Assembly: GCA_948567375.1 (NCBI GenBank)
Contig: OX419761.1
Coordinates: 19,506,243-19,570,242 of the forward strand
Direction: 5' to 3'
DNA length: 64,000 nt
Source of the DNA: Lunularia cruciata
Lineage: Eukaryota; Streptophyta; Marchantiopsida; Lunulariales; Lunulariaceae
Shown: piece after piece, positions 22,749-33,419 of the stretch
Layout: every line of letters starts with the position of its first letter
Numbering within the stretch: the first letter of the stretch is position 1
Position numbers and translations under genes: made by a program
The notes under the pieces: generated by a model
The model's input: only the letters and a program-made list of their open reading frames with translations
Told to the model about the DNA's origin: nothing
Databases searched by the model: none

Positions 22749-23213
22749 CTACACTAGGCCCTTGGGAGCAATAGTGTCATGCCCTCGACCACTAGAGAGC
22801 CCAACATCTATGTGAAAAACTCCGTCCACTCTGGTTGTAAGCTCCACACGTCCTCTACTTGCATCCCAAGTGGACCAAGGGTGTAATCTAAGTAGCCCAC
22901 GCTTGCCTAGATCCAAGTGGAAAACTCCCTCCACTCTGGCTGCAAGCTCCACATGTCCTCTACCTGCATCCCAAGTGGACCAAGGGTGTAATCTAAGTAG
23001 CCCACGCTCACCTGGATGGACTCCAAGTAGACCACTCTCCCTAGTAGCTATTGGTTGTGTTCCAAGAATACCATGTCCACTTGGTCCATCACCTCTAACA
23101 TGTGCTTGAGTTGTCCCGATTGGCACATGGCTCACAAGTGTTTGAGTAGTGATGCCCATCAAGTGCGTCCGACTTTGCTCTACCAAGCCAAGGCTCATAA
23201 TCCAAGTCAAACA
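22749..23213 (-). repeat. Linker between DNMT and RT with 105-bp in-frame tandem duplication (element A copy 1)
   Basis: After the methyltransferase the frame continues through a Gly/Arg/His-rich linker. GCATCCCAAGTGGACCAAG occurs at 22861 and again at 22966, a 105-bp period. The encoded 35-residue unit, RGLLRLHPWSTWDA followed by GR and VEL, is present twice. Copy 2 (about 63300-63420) has the unit once, so the duplication arose in this copy or its recent parent. The linker itself has no recognised function. Confidence 0.75.
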
Positions 23214-24180
23214 ATTTAGGTCCATAGCGTGACCTAACACTTGATGCTTGGATGCCTCTGACACTGCTAGAACAGCGGTAATACCAATGCAAAAACTCAT
23301 CACCCGCTCTCTTTCATTGGCATTGGGCTCCACCAACTGCTATAATTGTGAGTCTCAAACAAGTCTAGGTCCTCCCTTTCAAAAAGCATGAGAGCTTGGG
23401 AAACTCATGAGTGTGGGAAATGTGGCTCTAGGCTATCCAACTAGGTTCACTACAACCATAGGTGACCTATCAGCCACTACCATTGTTTGAGATGGATGCC
23501 CAATATCCAAGATCTCATCAACAAGGATGTGGTCAAGTCGTTGAATCCCATCATAAGCACACTGTAAAACTTCTCTAGGTAAGAGGTTTGTTTACCAAAG
23601 ACAAAGATGATGAGCCCGTGGTCCCACTCTGGCTGCATCTAACAATACAATAGGTCCCATCCAAGAATTGACCTGATGTTTACTCGCCACCACTCTGGTG
23701 CAAGAATCACCCATCAAAGGAATTTTCTCCAAAAGGTAAGCTAGAGAAACGGACTGATGAACTTGGAGATGTTGCAACATCCGTAACATCTCCTAAAACA
23801 CACCAGAACAAGGATCCTAAAGATCCAAACCTTGGCTAGCACGTGTATATCCCTTACATGGCCATCTAGAAATCACCAAGTGAATATGCCCATGTCTGTC
23901 TAGATCATACGCCCCCAATAAGAAAATGTTTGCTGGTAGGGCCTTTTGGTAACCCCTGACTGCTGACATCGGTAATAACTCCAAATACCAATAGGTCAAG
24001 TGTGCCACATGATGTAGAGAAACTTGCCTAGCAATCTCATCTCTCTCTATATACAAGTACCTCTGTACTTGTATACCCACCTGTAATACTATAGCTAGTT
24101 TGGTGCTAATCCCACCAAACAACTCCAATAGACATATCCCCTCTACTAGATACAGCCAAGCAATGAGTGTGGTAACCAGA
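23214..24180 (-). pseudogene. DNA (cytosine-5) methyltransferase domain (element A copy 1)
   Basis: Read from right to left, the conserved C5-methyltransferase motifs appear in order. Motif I (AdoMet binding) is ICLLELFGGISTKLA at about 24093-24140. Motif IV is HLVISRWPCKGY, with the catalytic Pro-Cys (Cys codon 23856-23858) intact. Motif VI is AYLLEKIPLMGDS; the usual ENV/ENI has become EKI (Glu codon 23727-23729). The motif VIII region is LLDAARVGPRAHHLCLWWTN, motif IX is RSPMVVVNLVG and PRATFPTLMS, and motif X is ERERVMSFCIG and VLGHAMDLN. The domain of about 320 residues methylates cytosine at C5 using AdoMet. Order and wording are closest to Dnmt3/DRM-like enzymes carried by Ty3/gypsy elements reported from charophyte algae (from memory). 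Stops after motif IV and between later motifs show it is broken. It lies between protease and RT in the same polyprotein direction. Confidence 0.85.
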
Positions 24181-24639
24181 GGTGTCAAAGTATTTGACTC
24201 TAGAAGCTTATCCTCACACTCATCTCTTGATGGTACGAAGGTTCCACTCCAAGCCTGTTGCACCAACTAATTTGCATGTTGTTGCAATACCTCCTATGAA
24301 CTCCACAATGGAACATCCAAGGTGGATGGAACAATCCTACTTGTACTCCAAATCCGAGTGATCTCCTCTGGTACTAGAGTATCCTTTGCATGGGCATTCC
24401 CCTCCAACAAGTCACTAGGCCAAGTAACTGCACCATTGAAAGCTAAAACTGATGCTACCATGGTCCCGGACTGTAGTGAGCCAAGACTGCCACTACTGAA
24501 GCGTACTGGTAGGTGACATACCCGTCCCTCACCAAACTGTCAACCTGGTCTATAGGAGGTTGTCTACTCCCAATAGTCAATACTGAAACCCATGGAGTAT
24601 AACATTGCTCTTCCAACTAGCATATCATATGACTCAACT

Positions 24640-25330
24640 ATTGTCGCAATAGCCTAAGCTCTCACCACCAAGCTATCAATCGGATGACTAGGCTGAACTT
24701 GGACAACAAGCCCCCCACGTGTGATGTACTGTGTCAAACCACCACCTAGAGATATTTGGATATGACATGGACACCTCTCTACATTGGTCTTCTGTAACTC
24801 CAAACCAACTACTACAGCCTTCCCTAACATAAGGGGCTGCCCACCAAAGTCTAACAAGACCTCTGTGGTGTATTGACCTTCCATGAAGGTCCCACCAAGC
24901 AGAAAATCCCCCTTTGGTTATCCAATAAGACAACACCAGATGTGAACCGCACTCTCTCAAAGGCCAGTGTAGTTGGCAACTCCTCCAATCTAGCCACTAC
25001 TGCATGGCAGAAACCACTGGTTGCTGAATGGATCCCAACCAAGTCAGCTCCACTATCAACCACCTCTGCTCTAGTAGTAGGAACCGCATCATCTCTACTC
25101 TCACAAAGCATGGCAGCCAACCGGGACACTAGAGCTGGGTTAACTCCCAATGTAAACATGTCATTGGCTGAAAACAAAGGGGACCGCATAATCAGTTGAG
25201 CCACCCCCAACATCGTGCTAGACTCAGTTTGTGTAGTAGCAAATGGTTGACTAGCAAGTAGTCGATCATGCACTCCATCACCACCTACCACACCTGCACT
25301 GGGATGTCTAGGAGCCATGGATGTCATCTA
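24640..25330 (-). pseudogene. Aspartic protease region (element A copy 1)
   Basis: The frame MTSMAPRHPS ... FSANDMFTLGVNPALVSRL precedes the protease. The protease core is VLLDFGGQPLMLGKAVVVGL, where the family normally has Asp-Ser/Thr-Gly; here the triad is Asp-Phe-Gly (24843-24851). A conserved ERCPCHIQISLGGG block follows. Copy 2 also reads GAC TTT GGT at the same place, so the Phe may be inherited. The enzyme would cleave the gag-pol polyprotein. The region changes frame at about 24.87 kb. Confidence 0.7.
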
Positions 25331-26940
25331 CAATGCCTTAGATAGCATGAAAGACTGGGGAAGTCTGACCTATCTCCCAACCTCTCCTTTTTGTGGGTCC
25401 AACTCCACTTATGATCCTCTAGGCTCTGGAGCACATATTGCACTCCTAGTCATTGTTGCAGATGCATCCACCTATGCTGCTCTACACATGAAGTCAAAAG
25501 CATCTCTATCACCAACATATGAGATGGAAGCCTCAACACCCAAATCTGATCTCCTCTGAGCAATGGCCATACTAGCCAATCTCTACTCCAACTGCTCAAT
25601 CCGAGTAGCCATAGCTGTATCAAAAGTAAGGGCAGGTATTGCACCCTACTAGGTGTAGATCCTCTACCACCACCTCTACCACCTCGTCCTCCATGGAATG
25701 GAGCTCCTCTACTACCTGCCATAGTAACCCTACCACTTTGTAACTCCTGGTGTAAGTCAAAGCACCAATTGCTAGTGTGACCAAAGTTGTGGTAATGCTC
25801 AAACTGCCTTTGTGATGGCTATGATGCACCCAAGGTATCAGGTTCACTACCCTGATTACACTCTCTCCGGTGAGGTCCACCACACGTCCAACAAGCAACA
25901 CCACTACTCACTAGCTGCTATTGACCCAAAAATGAAGGTAAAGGTCTAACTCCACTAGGCCCTCCACTCGCTCCATAAGATCTAGGCTGTCCACCTTGTC
26001 CTCAAAAACCAATTGGGCATGGTGCACTTTGCTGCACTCTAGAAGAAGTAATAGCTGTGGATGAGGTCTCCTTACCAAATCCAGATGTCACAACTCTCTC
26101 CTCCACTATGTTGAGCTCAATATGCTTAGCCAAACCAAAGACCACTGCCAAAGTAGGCAAAGTAACATGTAACAATGTAGCATCACAAACTCTATGTTGC
26201 AACTCCTTGTCCAATATCCCATACCAAAACTAGACTGCCTAGGCCTCAGTAACTCCCCTGAGTGAAACTAATCAGCCACCTCATGCGAGTATATGCCTCT
26301 CGTAGGCTCTCTCTAGCCTTCTGCTGGAACTCCTACAAGCTCCTCAGCTTGTCAGTCCGTACTCCTTGGTAGTTCTGCCTCAAACACAAGAAGAACTCCA
26401 CCATGGGATTAAACCCTAGTACCACACCACCTCTTGTAGGAGTACCTCCACTCATAGTAGCACTATCTCTAGCTAGTGCACCTCCACTAGCTCCACCAAC
26501 ACTACTTGAGCTAGAAATTGTAGGTACATCTGATCTACTCTTGGCCACCAAACCTAAAGTGATGAAGACATAGTTTGGAGACCAATATTGCCTCCATAAC
26601 TCAGTCTCCTCCAAATGAGCTCTCCTGAACTCATGGTAGTCATCCATTGGTGGACCCTTCAGATGCTTAAACAACCTCTTTCATGCCATGAAGGGCATAA
26701 AAAAGTTGGGTTCCACACTTGTTGTAGATCACACCAACTATCAAACTCTTGGATGAAGTCGTCCAACTCAATGGTACCCATTGTACCAGAGTAATGCCTA
26801 GGGCCTTTGGAGGCCTCATAAATCTCATCCATGTCCCACAACAACGGTGCGGACACACCATGTGCACTCTCAATTGAATCAACTCTTGTGTCAAACTCTA
26901 ACTTAGAGTCAATCTCCTCCCTCAATGGGACCTAAGATAC
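25331..26940 (-). pseudogene. Gag with zinc knuckles and RGG-rich segment (element A copy 1)
   Basis: Gag begins near 26930 with EEIDSKLEFDTRVDSIE; the ATG seen in copy 2 has become ATTGAG here. Capsid-like segments follow (GTIELDDFIQEFDSWC, DYHEFRRAHLEETELW, YGILDKELQHRVCDAT). Two zinc knuckles are visible: CWTCGGPHRREC, and EHYHNFGHTSNWC in which the second ligand is Tyr. A Gly/Arg-rich stretch (GRGGRGGGRG, near 25.68 kb) follows. Gag packages the element RNA into virus-like particles. Frameshifts and stops are frequent. Confidence 0.75.
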
Positions 26941-28344
26941 ATGCTAATATTGAGTGTCACTCCCAATAAACCCACTACGTACTGTAGGGCTTACTCCTCT
27001 AGAATCCCAACAAACTCCGTTGTGACAAAGTAACCATAACTACAACTGCAAACTGGAACTACAAACTACAACCGCAAGTACTTGACCAAGTGCCAATACC
27101 AACTAAGCACCACCCACTAATGTAACTCTAACCAAGATAACTACACTAGGAGAAAGTGCAACTTGTAACTTGCCATCACAACATGCACTCTCACGGTCTA
27201 TAGGTCATTACTTCTTGCCTCACTAGAGAGAAACAAAGGTAGTTTGATTGGTCATCACTCACTACCAAGAGCACACCAAACCACCAATGCTCAAAAGTCA
27301 GTGCACCTCACACAAACGTGGTGCACAGACAAGAAGTAGAGAATGGAGAGGGTCCAATCACAAGAAATTTAAACAAAAACACTCCATCTCATAAAACAAC
27401 ATGGATCTAACTTTGCCACCATTTGGCATTTGACATAAAAGAAGTTTGTATCTAAGTCCTAAGCTACCAAGATCACCAAGAATGGGATCAATCTGCCTCT
27501 CCTAGCCAAAGCTACAAGTGTATAGATAATAATGGCACAGTCACTAGGCCAACAAGTGAGGGTGGACTAGGTGGCTAAGGCACCAGTCTAGGAACAAGAG
27601 ATTTAGGGGTCAAACCCTATTGCACACAATCTAGCAATATGCGCAGATTTTGCCAACCAATGACCAAGATCTACTCTAAACTATCTAACCTCACGCCAGC
27701 AAGCTGGCTTGTTGGCCCTTCTAGCCCTTTGTAGCCTCTCATAGCCCACAACCCTATGCCTCAAAGCCTCTAAATGCCCAAATGAGGCCTTTCTTTTTTC
27801 CACTTTGAATCTCTTCCAAAATCTGGCAAAAGTACTCCAAACTTGCAAAAGTCCTCCAAATTGGCAAAAGTCTTCCAAATCTGGCCAAAATCTGAGGTAA
27901 AATCTAGTCAAAATCTGACATAAAATTTGATGTAAACCCTAAATTTGGCTAACCACCAAATTCCCTGCTAACTCTTCACTCAAGCCAAATTGAAAACACG
28001 CGCTTCTCCAAATCACAAATTCATGAGAATAGCTTGCCAACTCCACCTTCCATTTTACTTTCTAAGCACAACTTGTGACAAATTGGTCTTGCTTTTACCT
28101 CTTGAGCTCAAAATCACAACCACTACTAAAAAATTACTTCTTTTGTGCTCAAAAATTGGCCAGTGCTTCCGCACACCGTATGCCTTATTGCCAAATCTGC
28201 ATCAAGCAATGAGCTGTTGCATACCAAGGAAAAACTGAACTTCAATCAAGCTACCAACAATCCACCAAGCTTGGAGATACCACCAACACTCAAAGTTCAT
28301 GCACCCAATTTCCCCTTGATTTCACTTCTTTGATGTTATCAAAC
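26941..28344 (-). other. Untranslated leader between 5' LTR and gag (element A copy 1)
   Basis: This leader of about 1.4 kb shows no coding frame. It shares blocks with the leader of copy 2 (49821-50712 and 58478-58965), including the segment around 27395-27440 that marks where element C inserted in copy 2. A related block (TCACAACAYGCACTCT ... GGGTCCAATCACAAG) also occurs in the leader of element C. A primer binding site was not assigned with confidence. Confidence 0.5.
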
Positions 28345-29584
28345 TGCTTACAACTCTCAAATTCACTCAACTTAGATCAGTACTTGATCTGTCACTATAT
28401 AAATTGCCAACAATTGGGCATTGATTACAGTCAACCCACACCCACTCTAGCTAAGAGAATCCAGGTGATGCTTGTTGGCATCTATCCACCATAGCCAAAA
28501 ATTCAAAGGCTCAACATCAGAGAAGTGAGCTCTCTAGAGCTGCACTTTGAAAGTATACCCCTGGACTTGAGCTAGGTTTGAACCCTAATGGTCCCATTGA
28601 TAGCACACTTGACGGTGCAAATGGTGCAAAGTGACGGTGGGCTCCACCGTGAAGTCAGTACTGTGAGCCGGCCTGTCTCTCACTCAGGATGAACCTCTGA
28701 TGGCTATTATGGAAGCGCACCATGGACTAAGAAGGCAAGGAACCCCAACTCCATCATACTCCTCCAAGGCTAACACTCCAAGACTCAAGACATTGCTCAC
28801 CAGAGAACTCACTAAGAGAGATAGTTGCAAATGAAAGGATGATGAGTACCTCCTCACCCCTTGTTTATATAGTGGTGAAATAGTTACGTACCAAAGTTAC
28901 TAATTACCATAGTAACTCAAGTTACTAGACTAAAATTCAAGTAAAGTCAAAAAGTAGAAAGGAATATCCATTCACATGGGCATATTCCCCTAAGCATGTA
29001 ATCTTATCTTGACCCAACCACTAAGTCAAGGATTCCTATAAGTCAAGTAAAGTCAAAAAGCAGAAAGGAATATCCATTCACATGGGCATATTCCCCTAAG
29101 CATGTGATCTTATCTTGACCCAACCACTAAGTCAAGGATTCCTTCACATGGGCTATCCTTGGACTAAAGAAGAATCCAAAACAAAAAGGTTTGCGGACCC
29201 AAGAGTTCTCAACTCTTTCCTCAAAGCCAAACACCTAGGAATAATACCAAGTCAACACACTAAAATCCAAAATAGTAGTGCTCATCTTTTCTACTTCCTC
29301 TAAAGTAAGGTCCCCTCTATCTTAGCTATGACTAACTTTAGCTAACCATGACTAATATAGAACCATCCTTTATCTCTATATAAATAATATCTCTTAAGTA
29401 CTTGTAATACCAAGCTAAATATCACAATACCACACACATGCACAAATGGGTGTTACAATACTCCATACACAAAATATGACCATCGGAAAGTAGTCTTTGA
29501 GAAACTATTCAAATAACTCTAACTATTATCATTGGAACTCTAGTGTCCGAGCAATCTAGATGCGACACTAAAAATGGCATGACA
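28345..29584 (-). repeat. Element A LTR, right-hand copy, lacking its U3 start and split by a solo LTR
   Basis: Positions 28345-28661 and 29458-29584 together align with 18940-19359. They are interrupted exactly after GTCAGTAC by the family B LTR. The outer edge (TGTCATGCC in element sense) starts about 107 bp inside the complete LTR. The missing part is the fragment at 18826-18931 on the other side of the element. Confidence 0.7.
28662..29457 (-). mobile_element. Solo LTR, family B, copy 1 (796 bp)
   Basis: The plus strand reads TGTGAGCCGG ... GGGTGTTACA; the promoter-like TATATAAACAAGGG lies on the minus strand, so the element sense is minus. It is flanked by GTAC (28658-28661) and ATAC (29458-29461), a 4-bp target duplication with one transition. 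A 106-bp tandem duplication (28938-29043 and 29044-29149, both starting CAAGTAAAGTCAAAAAG) makes it longer than the other family members. Confidence 0.85.
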
Positions 29585-30445
29585 AGTGTGAGGTACAAAG
29601 TATGAGATATGAAGTACAAGATGATGTATGAGATATAAAGTACAAGGTTGAAGTATGATATGAAGTAGGGGTACAAAGTAAGAGATATGAAATATGATGT
29701 GAGGTACAAGACAAAGTACAATGCATGCAATACAAGATGATGTACAAGATAAAAAGTATGATGTTGAGTATGAGACAAGAAATACAATATGACATACAAA
29801 ATAGGAAGTATGAGGTGACTACAAGATACCAAATACAAGGTGAGGCATGAGGGATTAGATCCATGTATGAAGTTTGCATGGTCATATGGTTGTAACTACA
29901 CATGATTGTGACTTTTACTACGTACCTCCAAATGCTACAATTCTAAATGCAATGGAAAGCTCATGAATAGATGTTACTAACACATAAAGGTCACTTCATT
30001 TGCAGATGTAATTATTGAGATATCAGCCTTGTCATGTGCCATGGTTTTTTTGGCTGAAGGTCTTCCATGCTTGTGATATTCCAAGCCAAGATCTTACACA
30101 AGGCCAATTATTTCATTATGAAATTCTTCACTCACTAAAGTTAGCCCTCTGGTCATCACCATTGGGAAATCATAATCTCAAAGATCACGATCACAAAAAT
30201 TACAAGTTATGAGGATTATTTTCCTTGTGATATGTGGATATAGAGAAGCCATGATGTTTTCCTTGTGTCAATTTCTTGTCCTTTTGCATGGTTGCCTTTT
30301 GGATCAATGAAAATTTGAGCTTGAATAACTTTCTTGAACTCACATTACTCTATGAAAATTGCAAAAAAGAAAGAAATATTTACTAATAGCATAAAGGTGG
30401 GTTGCTACATACTCTTCTCCTCAAATATGAGCATCCACACTCACA
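29585..30445. repeat. Repeat unit 1, right part: minisatellite then tail block
   Basis: The TACAAGRTATGAG array resumes at AGTGT after the retroelement and runs to about 29855. A unique-looking tail follows (GGATTAGATCCATGTATG ..., CCAAATGCTACAATTC, CAATGGAAAGCTCATGAA, GATATCAGCC), homologous to 31100-31660. Together with 18431-18825 this was one unit before the retroelement inserted. Confidence 0.7.
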
Positions 30446-31680
30446 TCAAGACTGAGGTTTAAACATGACGGATAGGATGACAGAATGATTGCCATAGCTT
30501 TGTTTGTTTGACATTGTTGGGATTGTCACTCATTTGTAAGACAATTTGGTATGGCTTGTGATAGACTACCCCTTCCTTTACATATTTCAAAGTACATGAT
30601 ACAAGACTTGAGGTACAAGGTACAAGATATGAAGTATGAAATAATGAGATATGAGGTACAAGGTACAAAATATGAGATACAAGGTATAGAGAATGAGGTG
30701 AAGTACAAGGCAAAGTATGAGATACAAAGTACAATTTATGTGTTACAAGATGTCATACAAGTATGAGGTGAGGTACAGATATGAAAAACAAGGTATGAGA
30801 ATATGAGACATGAAGTACAGGATATGAAAGATGAGGTGAGGTACAATACAAAGTATGAGGTACAAAGTAAGAGATATGAAATACAATGTGAGGTACAAGA
30901 TGAAGTACAAGGTATGTTTTACAAGATGACATATGAGACAGAAAATATAAGTTTAGGTACAAGACAACATCTGAAGTACAATATATGAGATACAAAGTAC
31001 AAGTTGAGTACAAGATACAAAATATGAGATGAGGTATGAGACAAAGTACAAGATATGAAGTATGAGGTGAGTACAACATTTGACATACAAGGTGAGGTAC
31101 AAGGGATAAGATCCATGTAGGAATTCCACATGGTCACATGGTTGTAACTTTGTATTGTTGTGACTTGTCACAACAATACAAAGTTACATATCTTTTGCTA
31201 CATATCTCCAAATGCTACAATTTTAGTGCAATGGAAAGCTCATAAACAAATGCTACTAAAAAAGTAAAGATCACTTCATTTGGGCACATAGCCATAGAGA
31301 TATCAGCCTTATCATGCACCAAGGTGTTTTTGGCTAAAGTTCTTTCATACCAGTGATGTTCCACTAGGCCGATGGTGTCATTCTAGAATTCTTGATTCAC
31401 AACATTCAATGGTCAACCATTGAGAAATCAAGATCACAAAGATCAATATAACAAAATATATTACAAGGATCATTGCCCTCATGATACATTGGTGCAAAGG
31501 AGCTAGGGTGTTTTTCTTGTGTCATCTTGTTATCCTCTTGCACAATTACCTTCTAAATCAATGATAAATAGCATAATCTCCTATTCTAGCCTTAACAACT
31601 TTCTTGAACTCCCATTACTCTATGAAAATTGAAAAAAAGATGTACTTATAGCATGAAGATGGGTTGCTACAAGTAGGATA
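30446..31680. repeat. Repeat unit 2 (uninterrupted): lead-in, minisatellite, tail
   Basis: This is a second full unit in tandem with unit 1: lead-in 30510-30612, degenerate TACAAGRTATGAG array to about 31100, then the GGATAAGATCCATGTAGG tail. It serves as the reference for unit 1 before interruption. An extra perfect inverted repeat (31144-31187) lies in its tail and is absent from unit 1. Confidence 0.7.
31144..31187. repeat. Perfect inverted repeat, 21-bp arms, 2-bp spacer
   Basis: The arms (starting GTAACTTTGTATTG) are exact reverse complements separated by TT, giving a near-spacerless 44-bp palindrome. The matching place in unit 1 (about 29890-29920) reads GTAACTACACATGATTGTGAC without the palindrome, so it formed after the units duplicated. 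Confidence 0.85.
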
Positions 31681-33419
31681 AGGAGTGTGGAGGGAGTAGA
31701 GTTTTTTAGACCACTGCCAAAATTAAATTTTATTCCTAGACAAACTAATGAGTTTTGATAACTAAGATAGAGGCCTTAGAGGTATTAATTGATCTATGCA
31801 CTCTAGGTGGCAAGGGTAAGCTCACATCACAGCCAAGTCAGCCATCATGCAATAGAGATCAAGTTCAAACTATGTGTAGAGTATTTACGTTGGGGAATAG
31901 CCCCAACATCTTTTGGTTAGTATGCAAAGGGTCAAGAGCAAAGCAAACACTACTCCAATCTCTTTTAATTTTGGTAGTCTATCAAGAAGCATAACAAAGA
32001 GGGGTGCATGAGCTAGTTTCAAATTGAGTTTATGAACTTGATAGCATTTGGTTGTATGAGAGGCACTCTAAATGTAACAAGGAAAGTTTGGTGCAAATGG
32101 CAAGCATTGTTTATGTTGTGTTCTATGTATGCTTTCTCTTTGAATTTATGGCTGTTAGATATTGCTAGTGTAATTTGTTTCTCTCTTATTAATATTTGAT
32201 TCCACAATTGAAGTGAATTTGGCTCAAATAACCTCCTCTCCAAGAGCTTGAGCTTGTAAGGAATCATTCTCTTGTATTACAAAGGTGTTTGTGGAATTTT
32301 GTATTTGGTGCTAAAAGGAACATCCTACCCATAGGTAAGCACTTAGTTCACTTTGGTACTGGATTTTATATTGAAACCAACCAACTTCCAACAAAGCAAA
32401 ACCTCCAAATTGGAGAACTAGCCTAGAGCAAACCCATGTCAGAAAATTGATCATCATCAACTTGGCAACCTCACCCAAAACCATCTTGTTGATATCTATA
32501 TTACTTTCCTCCACATATCCTAATTGTGGTCCAAGAAGGTGTGGTACCCACATTTTTTGGTTTTGTTATATTTCAAAGAAGAAGTGTACAGTTGAAGTCG
32601 TATTGAATGGCAACAAAAGAAGAAGAATCATGTCTTTGGGTTGAACCCAAAGTAATTTGACTTTGTGTCAAGAAAGAAGAACTTGGATCAGACTTGTCAC
32701 AAAGAAACCTTAAGTAAGGAAACTTTGACTCAAGGTGATCAACCCAATGCAAAGACAGCATAACAACTTTCTTTAGGGTTTATCAACCAAGAAAGTACAA
32801 ACGAGAAAATGTCTAAGGCACAAGTGGCTAAACTTGACAATGCGATGAGGAACTCATGTAAAATGTGTGATTATCAATGAAGAGTGATAGATGAATGACC
32901 ACACAGCAAAGAATTATAAAATCAAGACTTTGTTGAAGGGATTTTGAAATGTCACACAAGTATCCTAAGCCATTGAGTAGTTGAACCAAAGGAGTGCATG
33001 TTGCAAAGCCATCCAAGAGTTTGATTTTAAACAATCTTGGGGGAGTTAGGATCTTGTATCCAAGAGACAGAAGAATTACCTTCCAACTACCATGAGTGAG
33101 AGATTGCATGATGTCAATGAGGGATGAGAAGAAAAGTCCCTCACTCACAATGAGAAATCTTGTGATTTGGAGGCTAGATGTAACACAAGGATCAAAGTCT
33201 TGAGTAGACTTCAAATCACTTTTTTGGCATAGAACTAGAACTTCAGTTTTCTAGGGTTGATGGTAGAAGTAGTTACAAGTAATTATGAGGAGGGGCCAGA
33301 GGAAGAAGGAAAGAGAGGCAATCTAGCTCAATGGACAAAGTTGGATTAGAGATTGGTCTTGGGAAGAGAGGCTGGTGAAGAAACCGGAGAACATTCCTAG
33401 GGAAGGGAGAGTCTATAGA
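31681..33419. other. Spacer, no supported gene
   Basis: Only short frames on both strands are present, without motifs; CpG is sparse. The region may include the 5' part of the family F element to the right, but no LTR boundary was recognised. Confidence 0.35.

Larger units (their letters stand above)
18826..29584 (-). mobile_element. Ty3/gypsy element A, copy 1: gag-PR-DNMT-RT-RH-INT-PHD, permuted ends
   Basis: This retrotransposon lies on the minus strand, with gag at about 26.9 kb and integrase plus PHD finger at about 19.6-21 kb. The order protease - RT - RNase H - integrase is that of Ty3/gypsy. Two additions stand out: a DNA cytosine methyltransferase domain between protease and RT, and a PHD finger after the integrase. 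The insertion lies inside a minisatellite array and is bounded by AGTGT on both sides (18821-18825 and 29585-29589). Its ends are not the normal LTR ends (see the LTR entries). All coding domains contain stops or frameshifts, so this copy is inactive; the catalytic Cys of the methyltransferase and the YIDD of RT survive. A family B solo LTR was later inserted at 28662-29457. Confidence 0.85.

Noticed and set aside
22870-23109. Plus-strand frame with repeated SSPRxPxxK-like words
   Set aside because: It is the antisense shadow of the duplicated linker of element A, not a separate gene.
23214-24180. DNMT region as a captured host DRM/DNMT gene fragment unrelated to the element
   Set aside because: A second, differently damaged copy has the domain at the same place between protease and RT, so it belongs to the element.
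18431-31680. CRISPR-like array
   Set aside because: Units have no constant repeat or spacer length and the DNA is nuclear plant sequence.
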